DNA of 8,329 bases from Bacilli bacterium (GTDB lineage Bacteria; Bacillota_I; Bacilli_A; RF39; UBA660), in assembly GCA_016296435.1 (NCBI GenBank), contig JAEDJI010000032.1:1-8329 (forward strand), in the 5' to 3' direction. Shown here one piece after another: positions 1 to 7,300 of this stretch; positions within the stretch are counted from its first letter, which is position 1; each line of letters starts with the position of its first letter. The notes under the pieces are model-generated. The model was not told the DNA's origin, ran no database searches, and worked only from the letters and a program-made list of their open reading frames with translations. A program made the translations under genes and the position numbers.

Positions 1-2
1 TC

Positions 3-31
3 TTTATATTTACTATTATTTATGGTATAAT
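3..31 (+). promoter_or_regulatory. Promoter of the dnaG-sigA-trmK operon
   Basis: A perfect TATAAT at 26-31 is preceded by TGG, giving a TGN extended -10. A -35 match TTTATA (4 of 6 to TTGACA) lies at 3-8 with an ideal 17-base spacer. The predicted start near 38 leaves a leader of about 20 bases that contains the ribosome site GGAGGTG (47-53) just before the dnaG ATG. It is the only promoter seen ahead of the three tightly packed genes, but anything upstream of the window edge is invisible, so readthrough from a previous gene is possible. Confidence 0.7.
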
Positions 32-57
32 AAATACATTATTTATGGAGGTGTGCT

Positions 58-1773
58 ATGGATGGAAAAATAAACGAAGTAAGAAGTGCAAATGACATAG
101 TAGATGTTATATCATCATATATACCTCTTGAAAAAAAAGGAAAAAACTTCTTTGGAGTTTGTCCATTTCATGACGATTCTAATCCTAGTATGAGTGTATC
201 TAAAGATAAACAAATATATAAATGCTTTAGTTGTGGTGCCAGTGGCAATGTATTTAACTTTGTAATGGATTATGAACACGTTGACTTTAAAGAAGCACTT
301 TCTATTCTTGCTAAAAAAGCAGGTATTACACTTAATAACGTAAATTTAAAAAGTAAAGAAAATAAATATGATAAATACTATAAAATGTATGAAATAACTT
401 TAAAACTATATCAAAATAATCTTAATTCTAATTTAGGTTCTAGCGCTAAAGAATACTTACACAAAAGGGGTATTACAGATGAGCTTATTAAAAAATTTAA
501 AATAGGACTTGCAACTACCTCAAAAGATAACTTAACTAAGATATTAAATAGTAAAGACTACACTAACAAAGAGATAGAATTATATGGACTTGGAACAGGA
601 ACAAATGATTTATATATTAATCGTATAATGTTTCCTTTATTTGATGTATCCAATAATATCGTAGGATTTTCAGGTAGAATATACAATACAAATTCATCAT
701 CAAAATATATTAATACTAAAGAAACACCAATCTTTAAAAAAGGAGAACTACTATATAACTACTATAACGCCAAAGACAGTGTTAGACTCTTAAAAAAAAT
801 TATATTGGTCGAGGGATTTATGGATGTTATAAGACTATCTAGCATCGGAATAACAAATGCAGTAGCTCTAATGGGAACATCTCTTACAAAAGAACAAATA
901 AACTTATTAAAAAGACTTTCACTTAATATATGTTTATGTTTAGATGGTGATAATGCTGGTAGAAAAGCAATGTCAGTAAATGGCGCTTTACTTGAAGAAG
1001 CAGGTTTTAATGTCACAGTAGTAGAATTAACAGATAATCTTGATCCTGATGAATATATATTAAAAAATGGAAAAGAAAATTACATAACGCTTCTTAATAA
1101 TGCTATATCTTATAGTGATTATAAAATAAACTATCTAAAAGAAGGGAAAAATCTTTTATCAGTAGAAGAACAAACTACATATATAAATAATGTTATTGAT
1201 GAAATATCAAAAGAAAAAGATGTAATAAAACAAGAATTATTACTTAATAAATTATCTAAAGAATTTAATTTAGATATAGAAATATTAAAAAATAAGTTGC
1301 AAAATAAGGAAAAATGTAGTAAAATTGAGACGTTAAACAAACAACCCATCAAAAAACAAAAATTAGATAGATATCAAAAAGCTACATATTTAATTTTGTA
1401 TACTATGCTAAATAGTTATAATGCTGTTATTAAATATGAAAAAGAATTAAACTTTTTACCCACTAGACCCGCTAGATATTTAGCTAATGAAATAATCTAT
1501 TACTATAAAAAAAATCAAAATCTTGTTTTAGCAGATTTTATATCTACGTTACAAGATAAAGAAGAAATGGATACTATGTTAAAAGAAGTTTTAAATTATG
1601 TTGAACTTGATGAAGTAAATTTAGATGCAATAGATGAATATATATCTGTGATCAAAGGATATAATAGTAATCAAGCTATGAAAAGGCTGATGGAACAATT
1701 AAGAAATGAACCTGATCCAGTAAAAAAAGCATTAATTGCAGAGCAAATTAAGAGGGTTAAAATAGGGAGTTGA
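58..1773 (+). CDS. dnaG: DNA primase DnaG
   Basis: DnaG synthesises the short RNA primers that start Okazaki fragments and works with the replicative helicase at the fork. The 571-residue protein shows the full primase order. An N-terminal CHC2 zinc-binding domain has Cys35, His38, Cys56 and Cys59 (CPFH and CFSC). The RNA polymerase core includes the conserved SGR (205-207) and YINTKETPIFKKG (217-229) segments. A TOPRIM fold has Glu252 in LVEGFMD and the metal-binding pair Asp296/Asp298 in LDGDNAGR. A helical C-terminal part of about 150 residues is more divergent and fits the helicase-binding domain. Length is close to the usual 580-600. The start is supported by GGAGGTG at 47-53 and by the typical N-terminus running directly into the zinc domain. 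It ends in TGA, five bases before the sigA start, so the two genes are cotranscribed, an arrangement known from many Firmicutes. No key residue is missing. Confidence 0.97.
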   Translation: MDGKINEVRSANDIVDVISSYIPLEKKGKNFFGVCPFHDDSNPSMSVSKDKQIYKCFSCGASGNVFNFVMDYEHVDFKEALSILAKKAGITLNNVNLKSKENKYDKYYKMYEITLKLYQNNLNSNLGSSAKEYLHKRGITDELIKKFKIGLATTSKDNLTKILNSKDYTNKEIELYGLGTGTNDLYINRIMFPLFDVSNNIVGFSGRIYNTNSSSKYINTKETPIFKKGELLYNYYNAKDSVRLLKKIILVEGFMDVIRLSSIGITNAVALMGTSLTKEQINLLKRLSLNICLCLDGDNAGRKAMSVNGALLEEAGFNVTVVELTDNLDPDEYILKNGKENYITLLNNAISYSDYKINYLKEGKNLLSVEEQTTYINNVIDEISKEKDVIKQELLLNKLSKEFNLDIEILKNKLQNKEKCSKIETLNKQPIKKQKLDRYQKATYLILYTMLNSYNAVIKYEKELNFLPTRPARYLANEIIYYYKKNQNLVLADFISTLQDKEEMDTMLKEVLNYVELDEVNLDAIDEYISVIKGYNSNQAMKRLMEQLRNEPDPVKKALIAEQIKRVKIGS

Positions 1774-1778
1774 TTTAA

Positions 1779-2876
1779 GTGGTAAATGAAATCAAAACTT
1801 TTGAAGAAAGAACAAAAGAACTAGTTGAACTAGGTAAAAAAAATGATAATAAAATAACATTTGAAGAATTAGCAGAGCATTTAAAAGGATTAGATCCTGA
1901 TAGTGATTCATTAGATAAGTTATATAACATCTTAGTACAAAACAATATTGAAGTAGTATCAAATGAAGGTGAAAATACTGATGATGTTGATGAAACTGAT
2001 GATGGATTAGATCTAATCGAAGATGTTACTGGTAATAAAGATATAAAAATAAACGATCCAGTCAGAATGTATTTGAAAGAAATAGGTAGAATAAACTTAC
2101 TTACAACAGATGAAGAATATGAATATGCACTCCTTGCTGAAGAAGGTAATGAAGAAGCAAAAAGAATACTTGCAGAATCTAATCTACGTTTAGTAGTATC
2201 AATAGCAAAAAGATATGTTGGGCGTGGAATGGCATTTCTTGATTTAATACAAGAAGGTAATATAGGACTTATGAAAGCCGTAGATAAATTTGATCCTTCC
2301 AAAGGATATAAATTTTCTACATATGCAACATGGTGGATAAGACAAGCAATTACTCGTGCAATTGCCGATCAAGCTAGAACTATAAGAGTTCCAGTACATA
2401 TGGTTGAAACAATTAATAAGTTAGCTAGAGTTCAAAGACAACTTACTCAAGAATTAAATAGAGAACCAAGTGAAGCAGAAATAGCAGAAAAAATGGGAAT
2501 ATCTGAAGAAAAAGTACGAGAAGTATTAAAGATATCACAAGAACCAGTATCACTTGAAACTCCGATTGGGGAAGAAGATGATTCGCATCTTGGTGACTTT
2601 GTACCAGATGAAAGAATGATGTCTCCTGAAGAATATACAACTAAAGAATTATTAAAAGAAGAACTTGAAGGAGTACTACTTACTCTAACAGAAAGAGAAG
2701 AAAAAGTACTAAAACTTAGATTTGGTTTAGACGATGGACATTGTAGAACTCTTGAAGAGGTTGGACAAATATTTGGAGTCACAAGAGAAAGAATAAGACA
2801 AATCGAAGCAAAAGCATTAAGAAAAATGAGACATCCATCTAGATCTAAAAAACTTAAGGACTTTTTAACAGATTAA
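1779..2876 (+). CDS. rpoD: Primary RNA polymerase sigma factor SigA/RpoD
   Basis: This is the housekeeping sigma-70 factor that directs RNA polymerase to -10/-35 promoters. At 365 residues it matches the short Gram-positive form (about 370) and lacks the long insert of proteobacterial RpoD. Region 1.1 (about 1-90) is reduced and acidic. Region 1.2 starts at Asp93 ([11 protein letters not shown]). Region 2 begins near Asn135 ([16 protein letters not shown]) and includes the melting and -10 recognition segment [16 protein letters not shown] from Ser180. Region 3.0 has VHMVETI with His207 and Glu210. Region 4.2 is a helix-turn-helix at about 323-355 ([20 protein letters not shown]) that reads the -35. 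The start is a GTG: no in-frame ATG occurs before residue 97, which is too far inside, and GGGAG at 1765-1769 sits 9 bases upstream, inside the end of dnaG. Its TAA overlaps the trmK ATG by one base, so the next gene is translationally coupled. Confidence 0.97.
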   Translation: MVNEIKTFEERTKELVELGKKNDNKITFEELAEHLKGLDPDSDSLDKLYNILVQNNIEVVSNEGENTDDVDETDDGLDLIEDVTGNKDIKINDPVRMYLKEIGRINLLTTDEEYEYALLAEEGNEEAKRILAESNLRLVVSIAKRYVGRGMAFLDLIQEGNIGLMKAVDKFDPSKGYKFSTYATWWIRQAITRAIADQARTIRVPVHMVETINKLARVQRQLTQELNREPSEAEIAEKMGISEEKVREVLKISQEPVSLETPIGEEDDSHLGDFVPDERMMSPEEYTTKELLKEELEGVLLTLTEREEKVLKLRFGLDDGHCRTLEEVGQIFGVTRERIRQIEAKALRKMRHPSRSKKLKDFLTD

Positions 2877-3535
2877 TGAAAATAAATGAAAGACTAAAAA
2901 GAGTTGCATCATATGTTGATGACAACTCTTATATTATAGATGTTGGATGTGATCATGCACTACTTGATATATATTTAGTAAAAACTAAAAATAATATAAA
3001 AACAATTGCCAGTGATATTAGCGACGGACCTTTAGAATATGCTTATAAAAATATAGAAAAAGAGAAAATGCTAGATAAAATTAAAATAACTAAAAGAAAT
3101 GGAATAGATAAACTAGAAAAAGAAGTAGATACAATAATAATCTCAGGAATGGGGACTTCTAATATATTGAATATAGTATTTAGAAAAAAAGATAACTTAA
3201 AAAATATAAAAAAAATAATTATATCATCAAATAATGATTGGTATAATTTAAGAAAAACATTCCAAAAAAATAATTATTATATTAAAGAAGAAGACATTAT
3301 ACTGGAAAATAATAAGTTCTATCCCATAATAGTCTTTGAAAAAGGAACAAAAAAATACAAAAAATATGAATTAAAATATGGTCCAATTCTTTTAAAAAGT
3401 AATAATGAAATATTTAAAAAATATATACAAAACCAGATAAATAAGCTAAATTATATAAAAAATAATTTAACTAATAAATACTTTATAAAAAAGATTAAGT
3501 TAGAAAAAGAAATTAGATTTTTAAAAAGAATTTAA
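2876..3535 (+). CDS. trmK: tRNA (adenine(22)-N1)-methyltransferase TrmK
   Basis: TrmK (formerly YqfN) methylates N1 of adenine 22 in the D-loop of certain tRNAs, using S-adenosylmethionine. The 219-residue protein begins with the family's RLxxVAxYV helix. It then shows SAM-binding motif I (DVGCDHALLDIYL, Asp22-Leu34), the second motif ASDISDGPL (45-53), and DTIIISGMG (85-93), where the family normally reads AGMGG. A Lys/Asn-rich helical C-terminus follows from about residue 155. B. subtilis TrmK is slightly longer (near 240). Position just after sigA is conserved in Firmicutes and strongly supports the call. The ATG overlaps the sigA TAA (TAATG). The nearest Shine-Dalgarno-like AAGGA (2856-2860) is 15 bases away, so translation probably depends on ribosomes ending on sigA. 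The usual downstream partner, a Nif3/YqfO-type gene, is absent. The second Gly of the GMGG motif is Thr94 here. Confidence 0.9.
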   Translation: MKINERLKRVASYVDDNSYIIDVGCDHALLDIYLVKTKNNIKTIASDISDGPLEYAYKNIEKEKMLDKIKITKRNGIDKLEKEVDTIIISGMGTSNILNIVFRKKDNLKNIKKIIISSNNDWYNLRKTFQKNNYYIKEEDIILENNKFYPIIVFEKGTKKYKKYELKYGPILLKSNNEIFKKYIQNQINKLNYIKNNLTNKYFIKKIKLEKEIRFLKRI

Positions 3536-3577
3536 TTTTTTTTATAAAAAAAAGAAATTACACAGTTATAATTTCTT
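3536..3577 (-). terminator. Terminator between trmK and the convergent YqfQ-like gene
   Basis: A 9-base-pair stem pairs 3552-3560 (AAGAAATTA) with 3569-3577 (TAATTTCTT) around an 8-base loop. Read on the minus strand, the stem is followed at once by a run of T, then ATA-rich sequence (the A8 at 3546-3553 on the plus strand), which is the shape of an intrinsic terminator for the YqfQ-like gene. On the plus strand, a T8 run at 3536-3543 follows the trmK stop with only a weak AT hairpin before it, so termination of the sigA operon here is likely but less clear. The stem overlaps the stop codon of the minus-strand gene. It has almost no GC pairs, so its strength is uncertain. Confidence 0.6.
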
Positions 3578-3998
3578 AAATAAAGAAGTTTGGTTTATTT
3601 ATATCATCACTATTATTAGAAACATTATTACTACTAGCATCATTAGAATTATTACTATTATTAATACTTGTATTATTATTTTTTCTATCATTTGAATTAA
3701 TTTCTTTTGCTACTCTATACATTGTTTTAGCATTATTAATAATTGGCTTTATTTGATAAAATACTGGTATAGCTTGATTTATTACACCAAGTGTTTTACT
3801 AGCACCGTTCAATAAACCAGTAAAAGTAAAAGTACTTGCTTTAGTAGCACTCCCTAGTGCACTAACAGCAGGAGCTCCTCGAACACCAAACAAAGAAGAA
3901 AGTGGACTAGTACGAACTGCACTCATCAAAGGACTTGCCATACGAGTAGCATTTGGTAGAGTACCTGTCATCATATATGGATAAAATTGATTATACAT
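3576..3998 (-). CDS. VrrA/YqfQ-like small protein of unknown function
   Basis: A 140-residue protein with no catalytic motif. Residues 1-60 are rich in Met, Ala, Ser, Pro and Gly and have no clear signal peptide or convincing membrane span. Residues 61-100 form a mainly hydrophobic and amphipathic stretch (GLLNGASKTLGVINQ, then IPVFYQIKPIINNAKTMYRV). It resembles the signature block of the YqfQ/VrrA family, in which a leucine-rich lead-in is followed by a Pro-x(n)-Tyr-Gln-x-x-Pro-x-x-x-Asn-Ala pattern and an aromatic/basic tail. Residues 101-140 are a low-complexity Asn/Ser/Asp tail. The start is firm: GGAGG (complement of 4006-4010) lies 7 bases before the ATG. In B. subtilis yqfQ sits a few genes after sigA and trmK, so location supports the family call, although here the gene is inverted. 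The family has no established function; a spore or envelope role would be a guess. Confidence 0.65.
   Translation of the reverse strand: MYNQFYPYMMTGTLPNATRMASPLMSAVRTSPLSSLFGVRGAPAVSALGSATKASTFTFTGLLNGASKTLGVINQAIPVFYQIKPIINNAKTMYRVAKEINSNDRKNNNTSINNSNNSNDASSNNVSNNSDDINKPNFFI
3610..3683. repeat. Imperfect ATT/AAT triplet repeat in the YqfQ-like tail
   Basis: The plus strand shows repeated ATT, ACT and AAT triplets (for example TATTATTAGAAAC, ATTATTACTATTATTAATA, GTATTATTATTT). On the minus strand these read as runs of AAT codons broken by AGT, GAT and ACT, producing the Asn/Ser/Asp tail. The repeat is imperfect, so it is more a codon-level low-complexity tract than a pure microsatellite. 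It keeps the frame, since each unit is three bases. Confidence 0.5.
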
Positions 3999-4028
3999 GG
4001 TTATTCCTCCTGATATATAATATGCTTT

Positions 4029-4057
4029 TATATAACAATTGCCCTTAAAAATATAAA
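4029..4057 (-). promoter_or_regulatory. Probable promoter of the YqfQ-like gene
   Basis: On the minus strand, TATATA (complement of 4029-4034; 4 of 6 to TATAAT) is preceded by TGT, giving a TGN extended -10. TTTATA (complement of 4052-4057) lies exactly 17 bases upstream, the same -35 variant as at the dnaG promoter. The predicted start near 4022 gives a leader of about 24 bases that carries the GGAGG ribosome site. The surroundings are very AT-rich, so chance matches are likely and other spacings are possible. Confidence 0.4.
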
Positions 4058-4063
4058 AAAATA

Positions 4064-4092
4064 TTGCATATCATCTATATTTTTTATATAAT
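4064..4092 (+). promoter_or_regulatory. Possible extra promoter upstream of the orphan hairpin
   Basis: A perfect TATAAT at 4087-4092 has TTGCAT (3 of 6) at 4064-4069 with a 17-base spacer. Transcription would start near 4099, inside the left arm of the hairpin at 4096-4143, and could continue into the ileS leader. It lacks the TGN element shared by the other promoters here and lies in AT-rich sequence, so it is only a candidate. Confidence 0.25.
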
Positions 4093-4095
4093 ATT

Positions 4096-4143
4096 AAAGA
4101 GATTAAGGTACTTTTTGGGACCCAGAAGTTACTTAATCTCTTT
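4096..4143. other. Strong orphan hairpin between the divergent promoters
   Basis: A perfect 12-base-pair inverted repeat, AAAGAGATTAAG (4096-4107) and CTTAATCTCTTT (4132-4143), encloses a 24-base loop. The loop can pair further: ACTT (4110-4113) with AAGT (4126-4129), and TGG (4116-4118) with CCA (4122-4124) inside the palindrome TGGGACCCA. It lies upstream of the predicted ileS start, so it is not part of the T-box RNA. Its last three bases are the first three of the ileS -35. It is followed by TTTACATTTATTT, a poor U-tract, so it is at best a weak plus-strand terminator. It could be an operator, a small RNA, or a copy of a dispersed palindromic repeat; the sequence does not decide. Confidence 0.6.
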
Positions 4144-4169
4144 ACATTTATTTAAAGTTGTGCTATAGT
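4141..4169 (+). promoter_or_regulatory. Promoter of ileS
   Basis: TTTACA (4141-4146; 5 of 6 to TTGACA) and TATAGT (4164-4169; 5 of 6 to TATAAT) are separated by 17 bases, and the -10 is preceded by TGC, giving a TGN extended -10. The predicted start near 4176 falls exactly at the foot of T-box stem I (4178), which supports the assignment. This is the best-formed promoter of the window. Confidence 0.75.
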
Positions 4170-4175
4170 ATATAC

Positions 4176-4370
4176 GAAAAACAAACGATGAAGACGGAAA
4201 TATATTATTTTTTTTAAGAGAGTTAGTGTTTGGTGTAAACTAATAAAAAATTATATTTCGAATCACTTCTGATGTGTTTTATTAAAAGTAAAAACGGTTA
4301 CGCGTTATAGTATTTGAGTATAAAAATAAGGTGGTACCACGAACATTTCGTCCTTTGGTATCATCTTTTT
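4176..4370 (+). promoter_or_regulatory. T-box riboswitch leader, Ile specifier, controlling ileS
   Basis: This leader RNA senses uncharged tRNA(Ile) and lets transcription of ileS proceed when isoleucyl-tRNA is scarce. Stem I runs from 4178-4183 (AAAACA) paired with 4275-4280 (TGTTTT). GAAG (4190-4193) pairs with CTTC (4266-4269) below the specifier loop, and GAAATATA pairs with TATATTTC (4252-4259) above it. The distal part has the conserved AGAGAG motif and GGTG loop (about 4216-4236). The specifier triplet is ATC at 4262-4264, followed by the usual A. The antiterminator is textbook: AAGG (4328-4331) with CCTT (4352-4355), a 7-base bulge TGGTACC (4332-4338), and ACGAA (4339-4343) with TTCGT (4347-4351). 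The bulge TGGT suits an A-CCA tRNA end. The 47-base linker (4281-4327) is short and seems to hold one small AACG/CGTT stem, leaving little room for stem II and the IIA/B pseudoknot. Confidence 0.95.
4330..4370 (+). terminator. T-box regulatory terminator of ileS
   Basis: GGTGGTACC (4330-4338) pairs over nine positions, two of them G-U, with GGTATCATC (4357-4365), followed by TTTTT (4366-4370). The inner ACGAA/TTCGT stem is shared with the antiterminator. The 5' arm contains the tRNA-binding bulge, so forming the antiterminator removes the terminator, the standard T-box switch. The ileS ribosome site AAGGAGG (4376-4382) lies just beyond, so control acts on transcription rather than on ribosome access. 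Confidence 0.9.
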
Positions 4371-4386
4371 ATTATAAGGAGGAAAT

Positions 4387-7300
4387 ATGTTTAAAGAATT
4401 AAAAAAAGGAAATAAAGAAGAAATAGAATCATTTTATTCTAAGTTTTGGGAAGAAAATAATATTTTACAAAAAAGTATAGAAAATAGAGATAAATACTTT
4501 GTATTTTATGATGGACCTGCGACTGCAAACGGATTTCCAGGACTTCATCATATGGTTGCTAAGTTTTTAAAAGATAGTTTTTGTAAATATAAAACAATGC
4601 AAGGATATAAAGTTTTAAGAAAAGTAGGATGGGATACTCATGGTCTTCCAGTTGAATTAGCAGTAGAAAAAGAACTTGGATTTAAATCAAAAACTGATAT
4701 TGAAAAATATGGAATTGAAGCTTTCAATAAAAAATGTAAAGAATCAGTTTGGAAAAATGAAAAAGCTTTTAGTGATCTTACTACTAAAATGGGACAATTT
4801 ATTGATTTAAAAAATCCTTATGTTACATATGATAATAATTATATTGAAACAGAGTGGTGGATACTAAAAAGGTTCTTTGATGAAGGATTATTTTATGAAG
4901 GACATAAAATATTGCCATATTGTCCTAGATGTGGAACGGGTCTTGCATCTCATGAAGTAGCACAAGGATATAAAGAAGTAAATGTAGATACTGTTACTGT
5001 ACCATTTAAAATAAAAAATGATGATTGTTACTTCTTAGTATGGACGACAACTCCTTGGACATTAATTGCTAATGTTGGATTATGTGTCAATCCTGATGAA
5101 GACTATATTAAAGCTGAATCTATGGGATATAAGTTCATTGTAGCTAAAAAATTAGCAGATAAAGTACTTGGTGATGACTATAAAATACTTGATACATATA
5201 AAGGAAAAGACTTAGAGTATACTGAATATGAACAACTAATACCAGAGCTTTCTGTATCTAAAAAAGCATTTTTTGTATGCTGTGATAAGTATGTAACTAT
5301 GGAAGATGGAACAGGTATAGTTCATCTTGCTCCAGCATTCGGACAAGACGATGCTATTGTCGGTAAAAAATATGACTTACCATACTTAAATCCAGTCGGA
5401 GAAGACGGTTGCTATTTAGAAGGGCCATGGAAAGGTACTCTTGTATTTGATGCAGATTTAGAGGTAATAAAATATCTAAAAGCCAATGACAAACTATTTA
5501 AAAAACAAAAAGTAGTTCATAATTATCCACATTGCTGGAGATGTTCAACACCACTTATATATTACTCAAAACCAAGCTATTATTTAGAAGTCACTAAAAT
5601 AAAAGATAAAATAATAAAAGCTAATAAAACTGTAAATTGGCATCCATCATATGTTGGAGAAAAACGCTTTGGTAACTGGCTAGAAAATCTAAATGACTGG
5701 GCAATATCAAGAAATAGATATTGGGGTACACCACTTCCATTATGGAAATGTGAATGTGGACATACTCATATGATTGGAAGTAGAGAAGAACTAGTAAATT
5801 TATCAATCGAAGAGATTGACACTTCAATTGAACTACATAGACCATATGTTGATGATGTCCATATAAAATGTGATAAATGTGGTAAAACAATGACTAGAAC
5901 AACAGACGTAATCGATTGTTGGTTTGATTCTGGATCTATGCCATTTGCTCAATACCATTATCCATTTGAAAACAAACAATTATGGGAAACACAATTTCCA
6001 GCAGACTTTATTGCAGAAGGAATAGATCAAACTCGTGGATGGTTTTATACTTTACTTATTATATCTACTTTCTTAACAGGAAAATCCCCATATAAAAATG
6101 TATTAGTAAATGACTTATTACTTGATAATGAAGGCAAGAAAATGTCAAAATCAAAAGGGAATATTGTTGAACCATTTACTACTATGAAAGAATATGGAGC
6201 AGATACAGTAAGATTTTATTTGCCATATGTATCACCAGTATGGACACCATTAAAATTTGATATAAATGGTCTTAAAGAAGTATATTCTAAGTTCTTTAAT
6301 CCACTTAAAAATACTTATTCATTCTTTACTATCTATGCAAATATAGATAATATTGATCCAAGGAATTATGAAGTTTCATACAATGATTTAGAAGAAATAG
6401 ATAAATGGTTGTTTTCTAAACTTAATAAACTAATCAAAAATGTTACTGATTCATATGAAGAATACGATCTAAATAAAGTAGTAAAATACTTAACAGATTT
6501 TGTTAGTGAAGACCTATCAAATTGGTATATAAGAAGAAATAGAAAAAGATTCTGGGGTAGTGAACTTAATAATTCAAAAAAATGTGTATACTATACAACA
6601 TATAAAACACTACTTGACCTATCAAAACTAATTGCACCAATTACACCATTTATATCTGAAGAAATATATCAAAACTTAACAGATGAAGAATCAGTTCATT
6701 TAAGTGATTTTCCTAAATATGATGAATCCTTAATAAATGAATCAATTGAAGAAAAAATGGATTTAGTAAGAGATTTAATATCTCTAGGTAGAAATGTAAG
6801 AGAAGAACAAAAAATAAAAGTAAGACAACCTATTAAGGAAGTTATACTAGATGGTAAAAATAAAGATATTCTTGGTGACTTAACTGATCTAATAAAAGAA
6901 GAATTAAACGTAAAAGAAATTATATTTGAAAATGATCTTTCTAAGTATATGAACTTTGTAGTAAAACCAAACTTTAAGGAAGCAGGTAAAATAATTGGAC
7001 CAAAAATGAAAGATTTTACTAATTTCTTAAGTAATTTAGATGAAGAACAAATAAATAAACTTAGAAATAATGAAACTATTTTATTTGAAGATATTGATAT
7101 TACTAGTAACTTAATTGATATAAAAATTATCTCAAAAGAGGGATTTAATACTGCTAGTATGAATAATAATTTTATAATATTAAATACTATATTAGATGAA
7201 GAATTAATAAAAGAAGGATATGCTAGAGAATTTGTATCAAAAATTCAAAACCTAAGAAAAGAAAAAGATTTTGATATAGAAAATAGAATCAAATTATATT

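Noticed and set aside
1771..1785. TGA at the end of dnaG read as Trp, which would add four residues (WFKW) before TAA
   Set aside because: All tryptophans in the window use TGG, no gene has an internal TGA, and the sigA start with its ribosome site follows at once, so TGA is a normal stop.
1775..2302. A 175-codon open frame on the minus strand within sigA
   Set aside because: It lies wholly opposite a firmly identified gene, is Ser/Phe-rich as expected from the complement of Glu/Lys-rich coding sequence, and matches no family I know. The other minus-strand frames inside dnaG (762-1016, 1131-1352), sigA (2443-2782), ileS (5621-5890) and uppS (7533-7736) are rejected for the same reason.
4096..4143. 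Orphan hairpin taken as stem I or a second T-box
   Set aside because: It lies upstream of the predicted ileS transcript start, lacks the AGAGAG and GGTG motifs, and the TGGGACC core has no flanking antiterminator helices. A complete T-box is present downstream.
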